Source: DATGMB01 sp035293845
Lineage (GTDB): Bacteria > Acidobacteriota > Terriglobia > Bryobacterales > Bryobacteraceae
Direction of reading: 5' to 3'
DNA: 39,123 bases
NCBI GenBank assembly: GCA_035293845.1
Contig: DATGMB010000092.1
Location: 1 to 39,123 of the forward strand
Made by a program: the position numbers and the translations under genes. Positions 21,201 through 26,926 of this stretch are shown here, in pieces. The notes beneath the pieces are model-generated. The model made no database searches, was not told where the DNA came from, and saw only the letters and a list, made by a program, of their open reading frames with translations. Within the stretch, counting starts at the first letter, position 1, and every line of letters begins with the position of its first letter.

Positions 21201-21977
21201 AGCACCACAGTGCACGCGACCGGCATCGGCAACTCGACCATTACGGCGAGCAGCAACGGCTACGGCAGCGCCTCGGTGGTGGCGACGGTCACGAACGCCA
21301 CACTGTCGTGCAATAACGCCCTCACGATCGGGTACCGGCTGGAGGCGCCGGGGAACTGCCTGCTGTCGTCGCCTGCCCCGGCCGGAGGAGCAACGATCAC
21401 GCTGACCAGCAACTCGCCGCAGCTTCAGTTGGCGGTCAACCCCACCGATCCCGGGTCGAACAGCATCCAGATCACGGTTCCCGCGGGCACGCAGGTCGGC
21501 AGCTACTGGGTGTACTCGCTGGGTTCGTCCGGCACCGCCACCTACAGCGCCAACTCGCCGAACTACGTCGGGTTCACCGATACGGTGACACTGGCGCCCT
21601 CGGGTATCGTGATCCTTCCGAATGGCCCGACTACGGTCAGCCTGTCGGGCGGCAGCGCCAGCTTCTCAGTCTTTACGGCGCAGCTCTCGACGGATGGCAA
21701 GAACACGCCGGCCACGCCGCAAGCCCTGGCCGGAAACGCGGCGCTCAGCGTCACGCTGGCAAACGGCACGCCGAGCGTCGGCACCCTCAACGGGCAGAGC
21801 GGCGCGAATGTCACCGTCTCGGTCGCGGCGGGCGCCAGCTCCGCGAACGTCACGTTCGGGCCCACGGCTACGGGAAGCACTACCATTTCCGTGCCCTCGC
21901 AGCCGGCGGGCTTTACCATACCGGGGAACTACTCCAGCGGCGGCTCGTCCACGCAGTTCACCTACACGGTGCAGTGA
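12258..21977 (+). CDS. Giant secreted repeat protein (PKD + Ig-like + 18 He_PIG repeats)
   Basis: A 3239-aa exported protein, over 300 kDa. The signal peptide is MRYVCSAAALAFLAAYAS, ending near VYGQ. ATG 12258 is chosen because GAGG lies just upstream, whereas an in-frame ATG at 12165 sits in a hairpin loop and would put the signal peptide 31 residues in. Order: five PKD-like repeats (about 127-588, each opening P[VIT]ANAG[PT][ND]Q[TS]V), Ig-like modules (about 592-971), 18 He_PIG repeats of 88-93 aa (about 975-2581, core ATGLPSGLSINASTGAITG), and three copies of a roughly 215-aa module (2582-3239). Such architecture is typical of adhesins or matrix proteins. There are few cysteines. I see no LPXTG, PEP-CTERM tail, transmembrane anchor or autotransporter barrel, so it is released or bound through a partner. 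The exact role is unknown. Confidence 0.9.
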   Translation: MRYVCSAAALAFLAAYASTPVYGQPVVPANLTITSYQLVSSTRYSLNQWYVTYSASLANSGPAAPAITAAVKSLQPSVQVVAGQGMLHFPPVPAGGTVTSLDTFTLLVDRTANFDWSYVQWSFLNPIANAGTNQTVVVNSTVTLNASGSTNPSGAGSLSYNWAFVSRPPGSNASLSNPNAVSPTFTCDAPGTYSVQVTVNNGFGADAALVTVSTVSSPPVANAGPNQTVRVGVVVALNGSRSFSTDGQPLTYSWSFVSLPAKSTTALSAANTPAPTFIADVPGTYIIQLIVSEGQLQSQPSTVTITTANTPPVANAGPNQTVTQGALVQLNGAGSTDVDGNPLTYRWTFNSVPAGSTAVLSNPTAVNPTFTADKPGTYVAQLIVNDGIIDSQPSTVTITTNAVQAPTANAGPNQTVDHGTTVQLSGSGTDPQGFTLTYSWAMISRPAGSNATLSANNISNPTFFADLPGSYVIQLTVNNGYLSSQPSTVAVTTTNTPPIANAGPDQSVFVNTTVTLDGSKSSDPDKDPITFSWTFTTKPSGSTATLSGANTKSPTFVPDLAGTYVVQLIVSDPFASSQPATVSVSAGTQQMTVNPNPLKLYNSPGAVTISLSPTPTTAVPVNLSGFDPAVISVSPNPATVPANSSGVNVTITPVAPGNTSFTATAAGYGSASGAVTVTKPSIAIALNNGVTTVGLNHAASGTITLNAPAPPSGTTVTLSSSPSPDGAVGFSSATVSIPAGSSSAAFTLNGTQLGTAAVLASAPGYNSGSFTVQVVMLGRILLPTGLTVSPGQATNLNVQISSPAPSDGATITLTSSDPGTLSVTPATVFIQPGQTSPSTPPQISGNGFGSVNLTASAGGYTGDTESVKVIATITFSPQAVSVSAGGVATFSILLSAPAPTGGLLVNLASSNTTVATVPQDVAFGAGEQSVTAQIDGFAPGTANITGSTNSGLAGNQYFQMAPNTVLVVTVGSPTLSITTAALTAGTVGQAYSMSVSATGGTSPYKWSATGLPAGLSINASSGVISGTPTAAGPANVTIKVTDSAINPQSASVTLPLTINGAGLAITTAALTSGTAGQAYTMTMAATGGIPPYTWSATGLPSGLSINASTGVITGTPSGASSGNVTIKVTDSTTPTALTASTTLPLTINSAGLTITTTSLSAGTVGQSYSATLAATGGVPPYSWSVFGMPSGLSLNPATGAITGTPTGTSNGNITVKVTDSSTPLPQTASASIPLTINPSTLTITTKSLPNGAVASAYSATLVATGGVTPYTWTAGGLPNGLTIDPVSGAITGTPTAPGTSNLTIKVTDFENPAQSATTTLSLVITSPLLTITTTSLNSGIVGQAYNMTMTATGGTTPYSWSATGLPAGLSINASTGAITGTPTAAANASVTIKVTDSTTPTAQAASVTLTLNIAAGPLTITTTSLTSGAAGQAYSLTVAASGGTPPYTWSATGLPAGLSINASTGAITGTPTGPISSSVTIKVTDSSTPTPQTATASLSLTVAPAALTITTTSLPSGQANQAYNATLAATGGTTPYSWSATGLPAGLSINASSGAITGTPTAGSNGNVTIKVTDSTTPTALTATVSLALNIAPPPITITTTLLPTGTAGQPYNATLAATGGTPPYTWSATGLPGGLSINPSTGAITGTPTGPNSGNVTIKVTDSTTPTALTGSASLALNITPALLTITTTALNPGIAGQPYTMNMAASGGTTPYSWSATGLPSGLSINATTGAITGTPANPTSAIVNIKVTDSGSPNPQSANVTLGLTITAAPLTITTTALNAGQALQAYSQTMTATGGTTPYTWSATGLPAGLSISSAGVISGTPTAASTGSVTIKVTDSTSPTQQSTSVTLTLTIASATLTITNTSLPAGQALQAYNVTMAATGGLKPYTWSATGLPAPLSINASTGAITGTPTAPSSGNVTIKVIDSGTPTPQTASVTLALTIAPAPLTITTSSLATGAVGQAYNVTVAATGGTGAYNWSATGLPNGLSINASTGAITGTPTAPGSGNVTIKVTDSATPTPQTASATLSLTIAPAPLTITTASLASGQAGQAYNATVAATGGTTPYSWSATGLPNGLSINASTGAITGTPTGPSSGNVTIKVTDSGTPSPQTASVTLALNIAPAPLTITTTSLPAGQALQAYSATVAATGGTVPFTWSATGLPSGLSINASTGAITGTPAGPSSGNVTIKVTDSGSPTPQTASVTLALSIAPAPLTITTTSLPAGTVGQAYNQTVAATGGTPPLTWSATGLPAGLTINASSGAITGTPTAISLNTVTVKVTDSATPTAQTATAALSLTVNPAPLSITTTALASGQALQAYNQTVAATGGTTPYSWSATGLPSGLSINASTGAITGTPPGPSSGNVTIKVTDSGTPTPQTASVTLALTIAPAPLTITTTSLQNATINVPYTAPLAAQGGTGAYTWGATGLPSGLTINTSTGLISGTPQFNGTYSVVVSLSDSAAPPQTTSKTFSLQVVVPPLVITTSSPLTPAVAGTPYTATIAASGGAPPYTWSATGLPTWLTLDTGGGACGGAVGVATLCGTPTALGTFTFSMKVTDTAQQQTIQGYSLSVTPPGGGTITVSSTAVGLNLQVPITVTLNPPAPVDVNLTIASGNPAILTIGSGKTAGSAQVTVTVSAGTSTVETFVTALSNSGTVSVTASAPGYNNGAGTVTLANSGFVLSGPKGIGGAFTTFQGVQTTITVYAARLDSNGLFVESESLASNISVNVPVAVSPSSLGSLSASTVNITGGNNSGIVTFTASTTGSGGASIVASPPAGFSPAFTNPSAGATLNATIQTNGFIVPSGITVGKGLEVSETVGLTGPAPQALTVTITSTDGSKLLFAKNPTDSGQTSISVTVLQFLSQTPAFYAYGLASNGTVNYTVSAPGYGTQTSSITLGPSGFNIQTPRGYDANFAMQLGGVDAQLNIYTALMDGSGNVLQNQAVAGGQSVSANVTSGSTNVATISTSPVTIGGGASFASTTVHATGIGNSTITASSNGYGSASVVATVTNATLSCNNALTIGYRLEAPGNCLLSSPAPAGGATITLTSNSPQLQLAVNPTDPGSNSIQITVPAGTQVGSYWVYSLGSSGTATYSANSPNYVGFTDTVTLAPSGIVILPNGPTTVSLSGGSASFSVFTAQLSTDGKNTPATPQALAGNAALSVTLANGTPSVGTLNGQSGANVTVSVAAGASSANVTFGPTATGSTTISVPSQPAGFTIPGNYSSGGSSTQFTYTVQ
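12637..14020 (+). repeat. Five PKD-like repeats
   Basis: Five consecutive units of about 92-94 codons begin with the pattern N/P-x-ANAGxNQTV and carry LTYSW(S/T)F in the middle and a PGTYxxQLxV strand near the end. Unit 4 has a shortened loop after GSG, and unit 5 uses PDQSV. Sequence divergence between units is greater than in the downstream He_PIG array, suggesting older duplication. Confidence 0.85.
15180..20000 (+). repeat. He_PIG tandem array, 18 units of about 267 nt
   Basis: Eighteen head-to-tail units, mostly 264-267 nt, start with LTITTxxL and contain GQAY, ATGGTTPYxWSATGLP, LSINASTGAITGTP and NVTIKVTDSxTPTPQTA. Units 11-16 are the most alike, with AIAPAP-type linkers (mostly IAPAP) and runs of near-identical codons. 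Units 17 and 18 are divergent, and unit 18 carries an insert with two cysteines (GGGACGG, ATLCG). High identity at nucleotide level means unit number may change by recombination and makes short-read assembly of this stretch unreliable. Confidence 0.9.
20001..21974 (+). repeat. Three copies of a roughly 215-aa two-part module
   Basis: Copies lie at about 20001-20660, 20661-21300 and 21301-21974. Each starts with a V/I-G-x-x-L-[EQ] segment, then P-A-P-x-x-[GA]-x-x-[TV]-T-[LI]-TS, SGTV-x-[YV]-T-x-SAPGY and a VTLAPSG strand. A second half follows with an A-x-LD/M-D-G-x-G segment, AGG-x-x-[SV], a GG-x-[SN]S strand and a Gly-Phe-rich end. Two further copies form the whole of the next protein. I do not recognise a named family for the complete unit. 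Confidence 0.7.
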
Positions 21978-21987
21978 GGGAACGACT

Positions 21988-23424
21988 ATGCGAATTCGAC
22001 TTCTCGCGCTCACCAGCGCCGCCATTTGCCGGCTCCTCGCCGTCCCCGCTCCGGCGGCGGCGGGGATCACGGCTGCCAATGCTACGGTCGGCCGGTCGCT
22101 CGAGGCCGACGCGACGGTGCGGTTGACACCGGTCAGCGCTGAACCCGTCACGCTGACTCTCACGAGCGACGATCCGGCGCGGCTGCTGCTCTCGACCGCG
22201 CCGGACCGCCCTGGCTCGGCGCAGATCTCGCTGAAGATTCAGGCGCGGTTTCCGGAGAGCCCCGACTTCTGGCTGCAAGGCCTTGCGGATAGCGGCACGG
22301 TCACCTACACGGTATCCGCCGAAGGACTGGGCAGCGCCAAAGGCACGGTCACGCTGGCGCGCTCCGCGGTAGTGATTCTCGGGCCGCTGAAAGCCCCTAA
22401 ATTCACCATCACTCCGCACGGCCTGCCCGCCCGCCTCACCCTCGTTTCGGTGGCCATCGATGGCGACGGCAAGGTCGCCAAAGAGCAGCCGGTCGCGGGC
22501 GGATCGCAGATCGAGGTGGCGCTTTCGAGCTCCAACCGCGGCGTCGGAAACCTCCGCGCTTCCACGCTGACGATCGCCGGCGGCACGAGCACCGCGATGA
22601 CGGCGTTCGAGCCCGCGGGCGAGGGCGAGACGGTCATTACGCCCGTCGAGCCTCGAGGCTTCACGGCGGCCGCACAGTATGCCAGCGTTACGGCCGTGGT
22701 GGCAAAGCCGGGCCTGGCTGCCGTGACCGATGTGTATCTCGGAAAGAACCTTCAGCTTGGGGGCGCCATCTGCCTGGGCGAAGCCGCGCCGCCGGGCGGA
22801 CTGGAGGTCACGCTGACCAGCTCCGATCCCACGCGTCTCATCTTCTCCGACCGCAGCGACGCGCCGGGCAGCGGAACCCTGCACCTGCACGTCCCGGCAG
22901 GCCAGCTCACCGCTAACTACTTCCTGCAGGGGCTTGGCGATTCGGGCGATGTGACGTACGAAGCTACCGCACCGGGCTTCCGCAGCCGCACCGCGCGCGT
23001 GGGGCTCACGCCTTCCGGGGTGATCGTGGCGTACGATCCGTACGGACCGCCGGACGAAGCCACCGTGCTGCGCAAGTCCGAGATCACCGACGACCGTTCC
23101 TTTACTGCTTCCGTCGCGGATTCGCGCCAGCATCCCGTGAAGCTGGTGGTGTGGACGGTTCACCTGGACCGCGAAACCGGGCGCGCGGCCGATATCACCG
23201 TGCAGCCGCTTCGGGCCGGAGTCACGGCGACCGTGGTCCTGCACAGCAGCGACCCGGCTGTGGGCACAGTGGAATCCCCGCTGACGATCGCGGCGGGGAC
23301 CGATCATGCGGTCAGCCGCTTTACCCCGTTGAGCCGCGGCCGAACGGTGATCTCGATCGACACGCCGGCCGGCTTCACGCCGGCGAAAAACGCAACGAAG
23401 GTGCCGGCCAGCGTTAGCGAATAA
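21988..23424 (+). CDS. Secreted satellite protein made of two copies of the giant's C-terminal module
   Basis: A 478-aa exported protein. The signal peptide is MRIRLLALTSAAICRLLAVP, ending PAAAG. The mature chain is two copies of the same roughly 215-aa module that ends the giant protein: copy 1 at residues 27-244 and copy 2 at about 245-476. Shared marks include DVYLGKNLQL-type starts, VTLTSSDPTRLIF, FLQGLGDSGDVTY, APGF, TPSGV, LTIAGGTS and GFT near the end of each copy. The gene begins 10 nt after the giant's stop with GAGG 8 nt before the ATG, so the two are surely co-transcribed. It may cap, nucleate or bind the giant through the shared module (inference). No anchor is seen. Its stop overlaps the convergent gene by 11 nt. 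Confidence 0.85.
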   Translation: MRIRLLALTSAAICRLLAVPAPAAAGITAANATVGRSLEADATVRLTPVSAEPVTLTLTSDDPARLLLSTAPDRPGSAQISLKIQARFPESPDFWLQGLADSGTVTYTVSAEGLGSAKGTVTLARSAVVILGPLKAPKFTITPHGLPARLTLVSVAIDGDGKVAKEQPVAGGSQIEVALSSSNRGVGNLRASTLTIAGGTSTAMTAFEPAGEGETVITPVEPRGFTAAAQYASVTAVVAKPGLAAVTDVYLGKNLQLGGAICLGEAAPPGGLEVTLTSSDPTRLIFSDRSDAPGSGTLHLHVPAGQLTANYFLQGLGDSGDVTYEATAPGFRSRTARVGLTPSGVIVAYDPYGPPDEATVLRKSEITDDRSFTASVADSRQHPVKLVVWTVHLDRETGRAADITVQPLRAGVTATVVLHSSDPAVGTVESPLTIAAGTDHAVSRFTPLSRGRTVISIDTPAGFTPAKNATKVPASVSE

Positions 23425-23986
23425 GGTGCGGCTGCCGCGCGCGATTCTGGTACGCCGAGGCAAAGGCCAGACCGACGCCGAGCAGCATCAGCGACGCCGT
23501 TGACGCGGACGGCACGGAAAACGGAGTGAAGGTGGCGCCGTTTTGCAGCAGGGCGAAGGTGTTGGGATCGTAAATCTGGAACGGCTGGCTGCCCGGCGTG
23601 CCTGCGCCGGTCCAGGTAAACTGCACCGCGAAGCCGGCGACGCTGTTCCCCGGCGGTATCCCGCCAGAAAGAGACAGCACATCGTACAGCTTCGGCAGAC
23701 CAGGAGCCGGATTGAGAAACCGCTGACTCCATTGCGCGTTGAGTGGACCGGTGGTCACAATTTGCAGCGAACCCGGCGCATAAAGGGAAGTGTCGAAATC
23801 AATATCGAAAAGCTGCACGGTCGTGGTCGAGTTCGACGCGTTACTTACCGTGTAAACATACTCATAATTGTTGCCACCCAGAGATATCAGATTGTACTGG
23901 ATGGTAACATTCGTGGCCCCGGCTGCGGCTTGGGAGCACGCCAGCAGTATGGCAGCGGCGAACCATCCGCGCGTTCCAAGGAGCAT
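23414..23986 (-). CDS. Secreted protein with degenerate PEP-CTERM-like tail
   Basis: A 190-aa protein with a signal peptide (MLLGTRGWFAAAILLACSQAAA), a beta-rich domain (VTIQYNLISLGGNNYEYVY ... FDIDFDTSLY ... FAVQFTWTGAG), and a C-terminal tail FSVPSASTASLMLLGVGLAF followed by basic residues (NRAR). The tail has the three-part plan of a PEP-CTERM sorting signal, but the Pro-Glu-Pro is replaced by PSA. It may be a variant recognised by another exosortase or a decayed signal. GGAGGA lies 4 nt before the ATG at 23986. The gene converges on the satellite gene with an 11-nt overlap. In other PEP-CTERM families the domain before the tail varies freely, so function is not inferred. Confidence 0.8.
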   Translation of the reverse strand: MLLGTRGWFAAAILLACSQAAAGATNVTIQYNLISLGGNNYEYVYTVSNASNSTTTVQLFDIDFDTSLYAPGSLQIVTTGPLNAQWSQRFLNPAPGLPKLYDVLSLSGGIPPGNSVAGFAVQFTWTGAGTPGSQPFQIYDPNTFALLQNGATFTPFSVPSASTASLMLLGVGLAFASAYQNRARQPHLIR

Positions 23987-24296
23987 CGTATCCTCCGGTT
24001 CCTTTTTCCGCTCCCGGGCGGCGCCGGGTAGCTAAGAACGTTCTCTACCGTCCGACACACGACTAGAGAGGATCAGTGTACCCTATCACACCGGGCCTGT
24101 CCACGTGAAAATATGGACTTCTGTGTGCCAGATCGGTGTTCCAGAAAACTTTACGCGACGAGCTAGGTACTTTGACCGAGTTGGATCGGTAAGATTTTCC
24201 ACTAACATGCGGTGTTAGCGCGTTCCTGGGCGTCTGTGGGATTTGTTTTCAGGCGCACAATCCTGGCGGTTCAATTGCATATCTGCGCACTCACTT
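23987..24296. other. Divergent intergenic region
   Basis: About 310 bases lie between two divergent secreted-protein genes and must hold promoters for both. AGGTACTTT at 24165-24173 is the exact complement of the AAAGTACCT box seen at 11031-11039. A TTGACC hexamer starts at 24172, but no well-spaced -10 follows. TCTCTA near 24043 can pair with TAGAGA near 24064. No small gene was recognised. Confidence 0.4.
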
Positions 24297-26792
24297 ATGA
24301 AACACCCGGCCCCTCGGTTTCTGACTCCGTTATTCCTGTTTTCGCTGTGCCAGGTCCTGCCACCGACCCAGGCGCAGACGTTCGCGACGCCGCCGCCGTC
24401 GCACACGGCCACACAGACTCATCCCCTGACCACCACTCCCTCCGGCACTCCCACCCTGGACAGCGAAGAATGGGCTTTCCTGACGCTGATTAACAACTAC
24501 CGCGCGCAAAACGGCTTATCCGCGCTGCAGGTCGACGTGGATCTCGAGAACTCGGCGCAGTGGATGAGCAACGATATGGCGTCGAACAACTACTTTAGCC
24601 ACACCGATAGCCTGGGCCGCAGCCCTGGCGCACGCCTGGCGGCGTTCGGCTACACGTATTACCCGTGGGGCGAAAATCTGGCCGCCGGCTTTTCCGATGC
24701 CCAGGACGCCTTCAACGGCTGGTTGAACGCCTGCGATCCGGATGCTTCGGGCAACTGCACCTATGCCCACCGCGCCAATATGCTCGGGTCCGGCTATAAC
24801 GCGATCGGTATCGCGCGGGCCTACAGCGCCAGTTCCACCTATGGCTGGTATTGGACGACGGACTTCGGCGGCGTCGTGGAACAGGCGCTCAACCCGCCCG
24901 GCTCCCCCACGCCGACGCCCACGCCGCCCCCCACCCCCAGCGCTCCGAGCATCGCTTCCTTCACCGCCAGCCCGGCCACGGTCGCGGCGGGGCAGACCGC
25001 GACCCTCTCCTGGAGTACGAGCGGAGCCACCAGCGTCACCATTGATAACGGTATCGGCGCAGTGGCCGCTTCCGGCTCCGTTACGGTCACACCTTCGCAG
25101 ACGACCACCTACACCCTGACGGCCTCCAACTCGTCTTATTTCACGACCGCCAAGGCGACGGTAACCGTCTCCGCGCCGACGCCCACGCCGCCGCCCACGC
25201 CAACTCCCAGCATCGCTTCCTTCAATGCCAGCCCGGCCACAGTCGCAGCGGGGCAGACCGCTACCCTCTCCTGGAGCACGAGCGGAGCCACCAGCGTGAC
25301 CATCGATAATGGCGTCGGCGCGGTGGCCGCCTCCGGTTCCGTTACGGTCACTCCTTCGCAGACAACCACCTACACCCTGACGGCTTCCAATTCGACCTAT
25401 TTCACGACCGCCAAGGCGACCGTGACTGTCTCCGCCGGATCCACGCCCCCGCCCAGCACCTGTCCCGCGCCGGCCAGCGGCGCCTTCACCGGCTGCTATT
25501 ACAGCAACCTGACGCTGAGCGGCAATCCCGTGATGGTCCGCACAGACCCGCAGATCAACTTTAACTGGGGCTACGCTCCGCCCTCGCGCGCCGTCCCCGC
25601 CGGCCCCTACTCCGTGCAATGGCAAGGCAATTTCACGTTCGCCGCCGGCACTTACACCTTCACGGCGACGACGTCCGACGGCATGCGCATCTCCATCGAT
25701 GGCAACCTGGTGCTCGACCGCTGGTTCGACCAGCCGGCCTACATCTACAACGTCCGGTCCACCCTGGCCGCTGGCGTCCATTTGATCGTGGTCCAGTATT
25801 ACGACAACACCGGCTCCGGGACGGCGCACCTGACCTGGCAAAACAACACGCCGGCCAGCCAGCCGCCATCGATCCTCTCGTTCACCGCCAGTCCCTCCAC
25901 GGTGACCGCCGGACAGAAGGCGACGCTCTCCTGGAGCGTGAACGGCGCCACGGATATCGCCATCGATAACGGCGTCGGGGACGTCACCGGCGCGGCCTCC
26001 GCCGCGGTCCAACCCGGCCAGACGACCACCTATACCCTGACGGCATCCAACAGCGCCGGCAGCGCGACCGCCCAGGTGACCGTGACGGTCGCGTCCCAGA
26101 CCGATACCCAGCCGCCCACCGCGCCGGTGCTGACTTCCGCGGTTGCCAGGAGCGCGACCGAGGTCGATCTCGCGTGGTCCGCGGCCACGGATAACGTCGG
26201 TGTCAGCGGTTATCGCATCCTGCGCAACGGCTCGCTGCTGGCGTCCGTTTCCGGTTCGACGCTCACGTACGCCGACCAGAGCGCGGCCGCCAACACCACG
26301 TACACGTATGCCGTCGTCGCGTTCGACGCCGCCGGCAACACCTCCGCCCCGAGCAACCCGATCCAGGTGACAACGCCCGCATCGGCGCCCACCGGCGGCG
26401 CGTGCCCGCCGCCCGCTACCGGAACCTTCACCGCCTGTTATTACAGCGGCACGGCGCTGAGCGGCAACCCGGTGCTTACGGAGACCGATAACCAGATCAA
26501 TTTCGACTGGGGCACCGGCTCGCCAGGTGCATCGGTTCCGGCTGCCAATTTCTCGGCGCGCTGGCAGGGGTATTTCAATTTCGATAACGTCGTCTACTCC
26601 TTTGTCGCGCAGGTATCCGACGGCATCCGGGTCTATATCGACGGCCAGTTACTCATTGACCATTGGCAGGATCAGCCGGTGACGTTCTACCAGGCGCGGC
26701 CGGCGATCAGCCAGGGGTCGCACCTCATCATCGTCGAATATTACGCCCATAGCGGCTGGGCTTCCTGCCATCTCACCTGGCAGGAGCGTTGA
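24297..26792 (+). CDS. Secreted CAP/SCP-domain protein with Ig-like, PA14 and FN3 modules
   Basis: An 831-aa exported modular protein. The signal peptide starts at ATG 24297 (MKHPAPRFLTPLFLFSLCQV); an in-frame ATG at 24243 would place 18 polar residues before it. Order: a CAP/SCP domain (about 57-198; LINNYRAQNGLSALQVD, YFSHTDSLGRS, WGENLAAGF, HRANMLGSGYNAIGIA), two nearly identical Ig-like repeats (218-292, 305-380), PA14 (387-520; SDGMRISIDGNLVLDRW), a third Ig-like repeat (522-600), FN3 (602-697) and a second PA14 (702-831). Proline-rich linkers (PTPTPPPTP) separate modules. CAP domains in bacteria are linked to cell-surface or peptidoglycan roles, and PA14 commonly binds carbohydrates. 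A sugar-binding surface or secreted protein is likely. I saw no anchor. Confidence 0.92.
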   Translation: MKHPAPRFLTPLFLFSLCQVLPPTQAQTFATPPPSHTATQTHPLTTTPSGTPTLDSEEWAFLTLINNYRAQNGLSALQVDVDLENSAQWMSNDMASNNYFSHTDSLGRSPGARLAAFGYTYYPWGENLAAGFSDAQDAFNGWLNACDPDASGNCTYAHRANMLGSGYNAIGIARAYSASSTYGWYWTTDFGGVVEQALNPPGSPTPTPTPPPTPSAPSIASFTASPATVAAGQTATLSWSTSGATSVTIDNGIGAVAASGSVTVTPSQTTTYTLTASNSSYFTTAKATVTVSAPTPTPPPTPTPSIASFNASPATVAAGQTATLSWSTSGATSVTIDNGVGAVAASGSVTVTPSQTTTYTLTASNSTYFTTAKATVTVSAGSTPPPSTCPAPASGAFTGCYYSNLTLSGNPVMVRTDPQINFNWGYAPPSRAVPAGPYSVQWQGNFTFAAGTYTFTATTSDGMRISIDGNLVLDRWFDQPAYIYNVRSTLAAGVHLIVVQYYDNTGSGTAHLTWQNNTPASQPPSILSFTASPSTVTAGQKATLSWSVNGATDIAIDNGVGDVTGAASAAVQPGQTTTYTLTASNSAGSATAQVTVTVASQTDTQPPTAPVLTSAVARSATEVDLAWSAATDNVGVSGYRILRNGSLLASVSGSTLTYADQSAAANTTYTYAVVAFDAAGNTSAPSNPIQVTTPASAPTGGACPPPATGTFTACYYSGTALSGNPVLTETDNQINFDWGTGSPGASVPAANFSARWQGYFNFDNVVYSFVAQVSDGIRVYIDGQLLIDHWQDQPVTFYQARPAISQGSHLIIVEYYAHSGWASCHLTWQER
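24948..25435 (+). repeat. Two near-identical Ig-like repeats, 261 nt apart
   Basis: Units starting at 24948 and 25209 encode SIAS F[TN]ASPATVAAGQTATLSW and continue nearly unchanged through TTYTLTASNS and YFTTAKATVTVSA, including synonymous positions. This points to a recent duplication. A third, diverged unit is at about 25860-26095. Confidence 0.85.
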
Positions 26793-26801
26793 GGCCGGTT
26801 C

Positions 26802-26826
26802 GGCAGGGGCCGGCCTGCCCGGCCCC
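26802..26826. repeat. REP-like palindrome after the CAP-protein gene
   Basis: GGGGCCGG 26806-26813 pairs with CCGGCCCC 26819-26826 (loop CCTGC). An overlapping alternative pairs GGCAGG 26802-26807 with CCTGCC 26814-26819. It shares the 15-mer GGCCTGCCCGGCCCC with 12167-12181. It lies 10 nt after a stop codon and may act as a terminator or mRNA 3'-end protector. Confidence 0.55.
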
Positions 26827-26926
26827 TACTTACGCCGGTAAATTGATCGTACCGTAACAATAGCCTGAAACTGGCCGTAACATCACAAAGCCGCAGCTTA
26901 TGGCCACTTGAGCACCCATCCTGCGA

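Noticed and set aside
24172..24195. TTGACC followed by TAAGAT as a promoter for the CAP gene
   Set aside because: The spacing is only 12 bp, too short for a standard sigma-70 promoter.
24516..26012. 498-aa minus-strand frame over the CAP/PA14 gene
   Set aside because: Gly/Arg-rich shadow of Ig-like repeats; the plus frame has clear CAP, PA14 and FN3 motifs.
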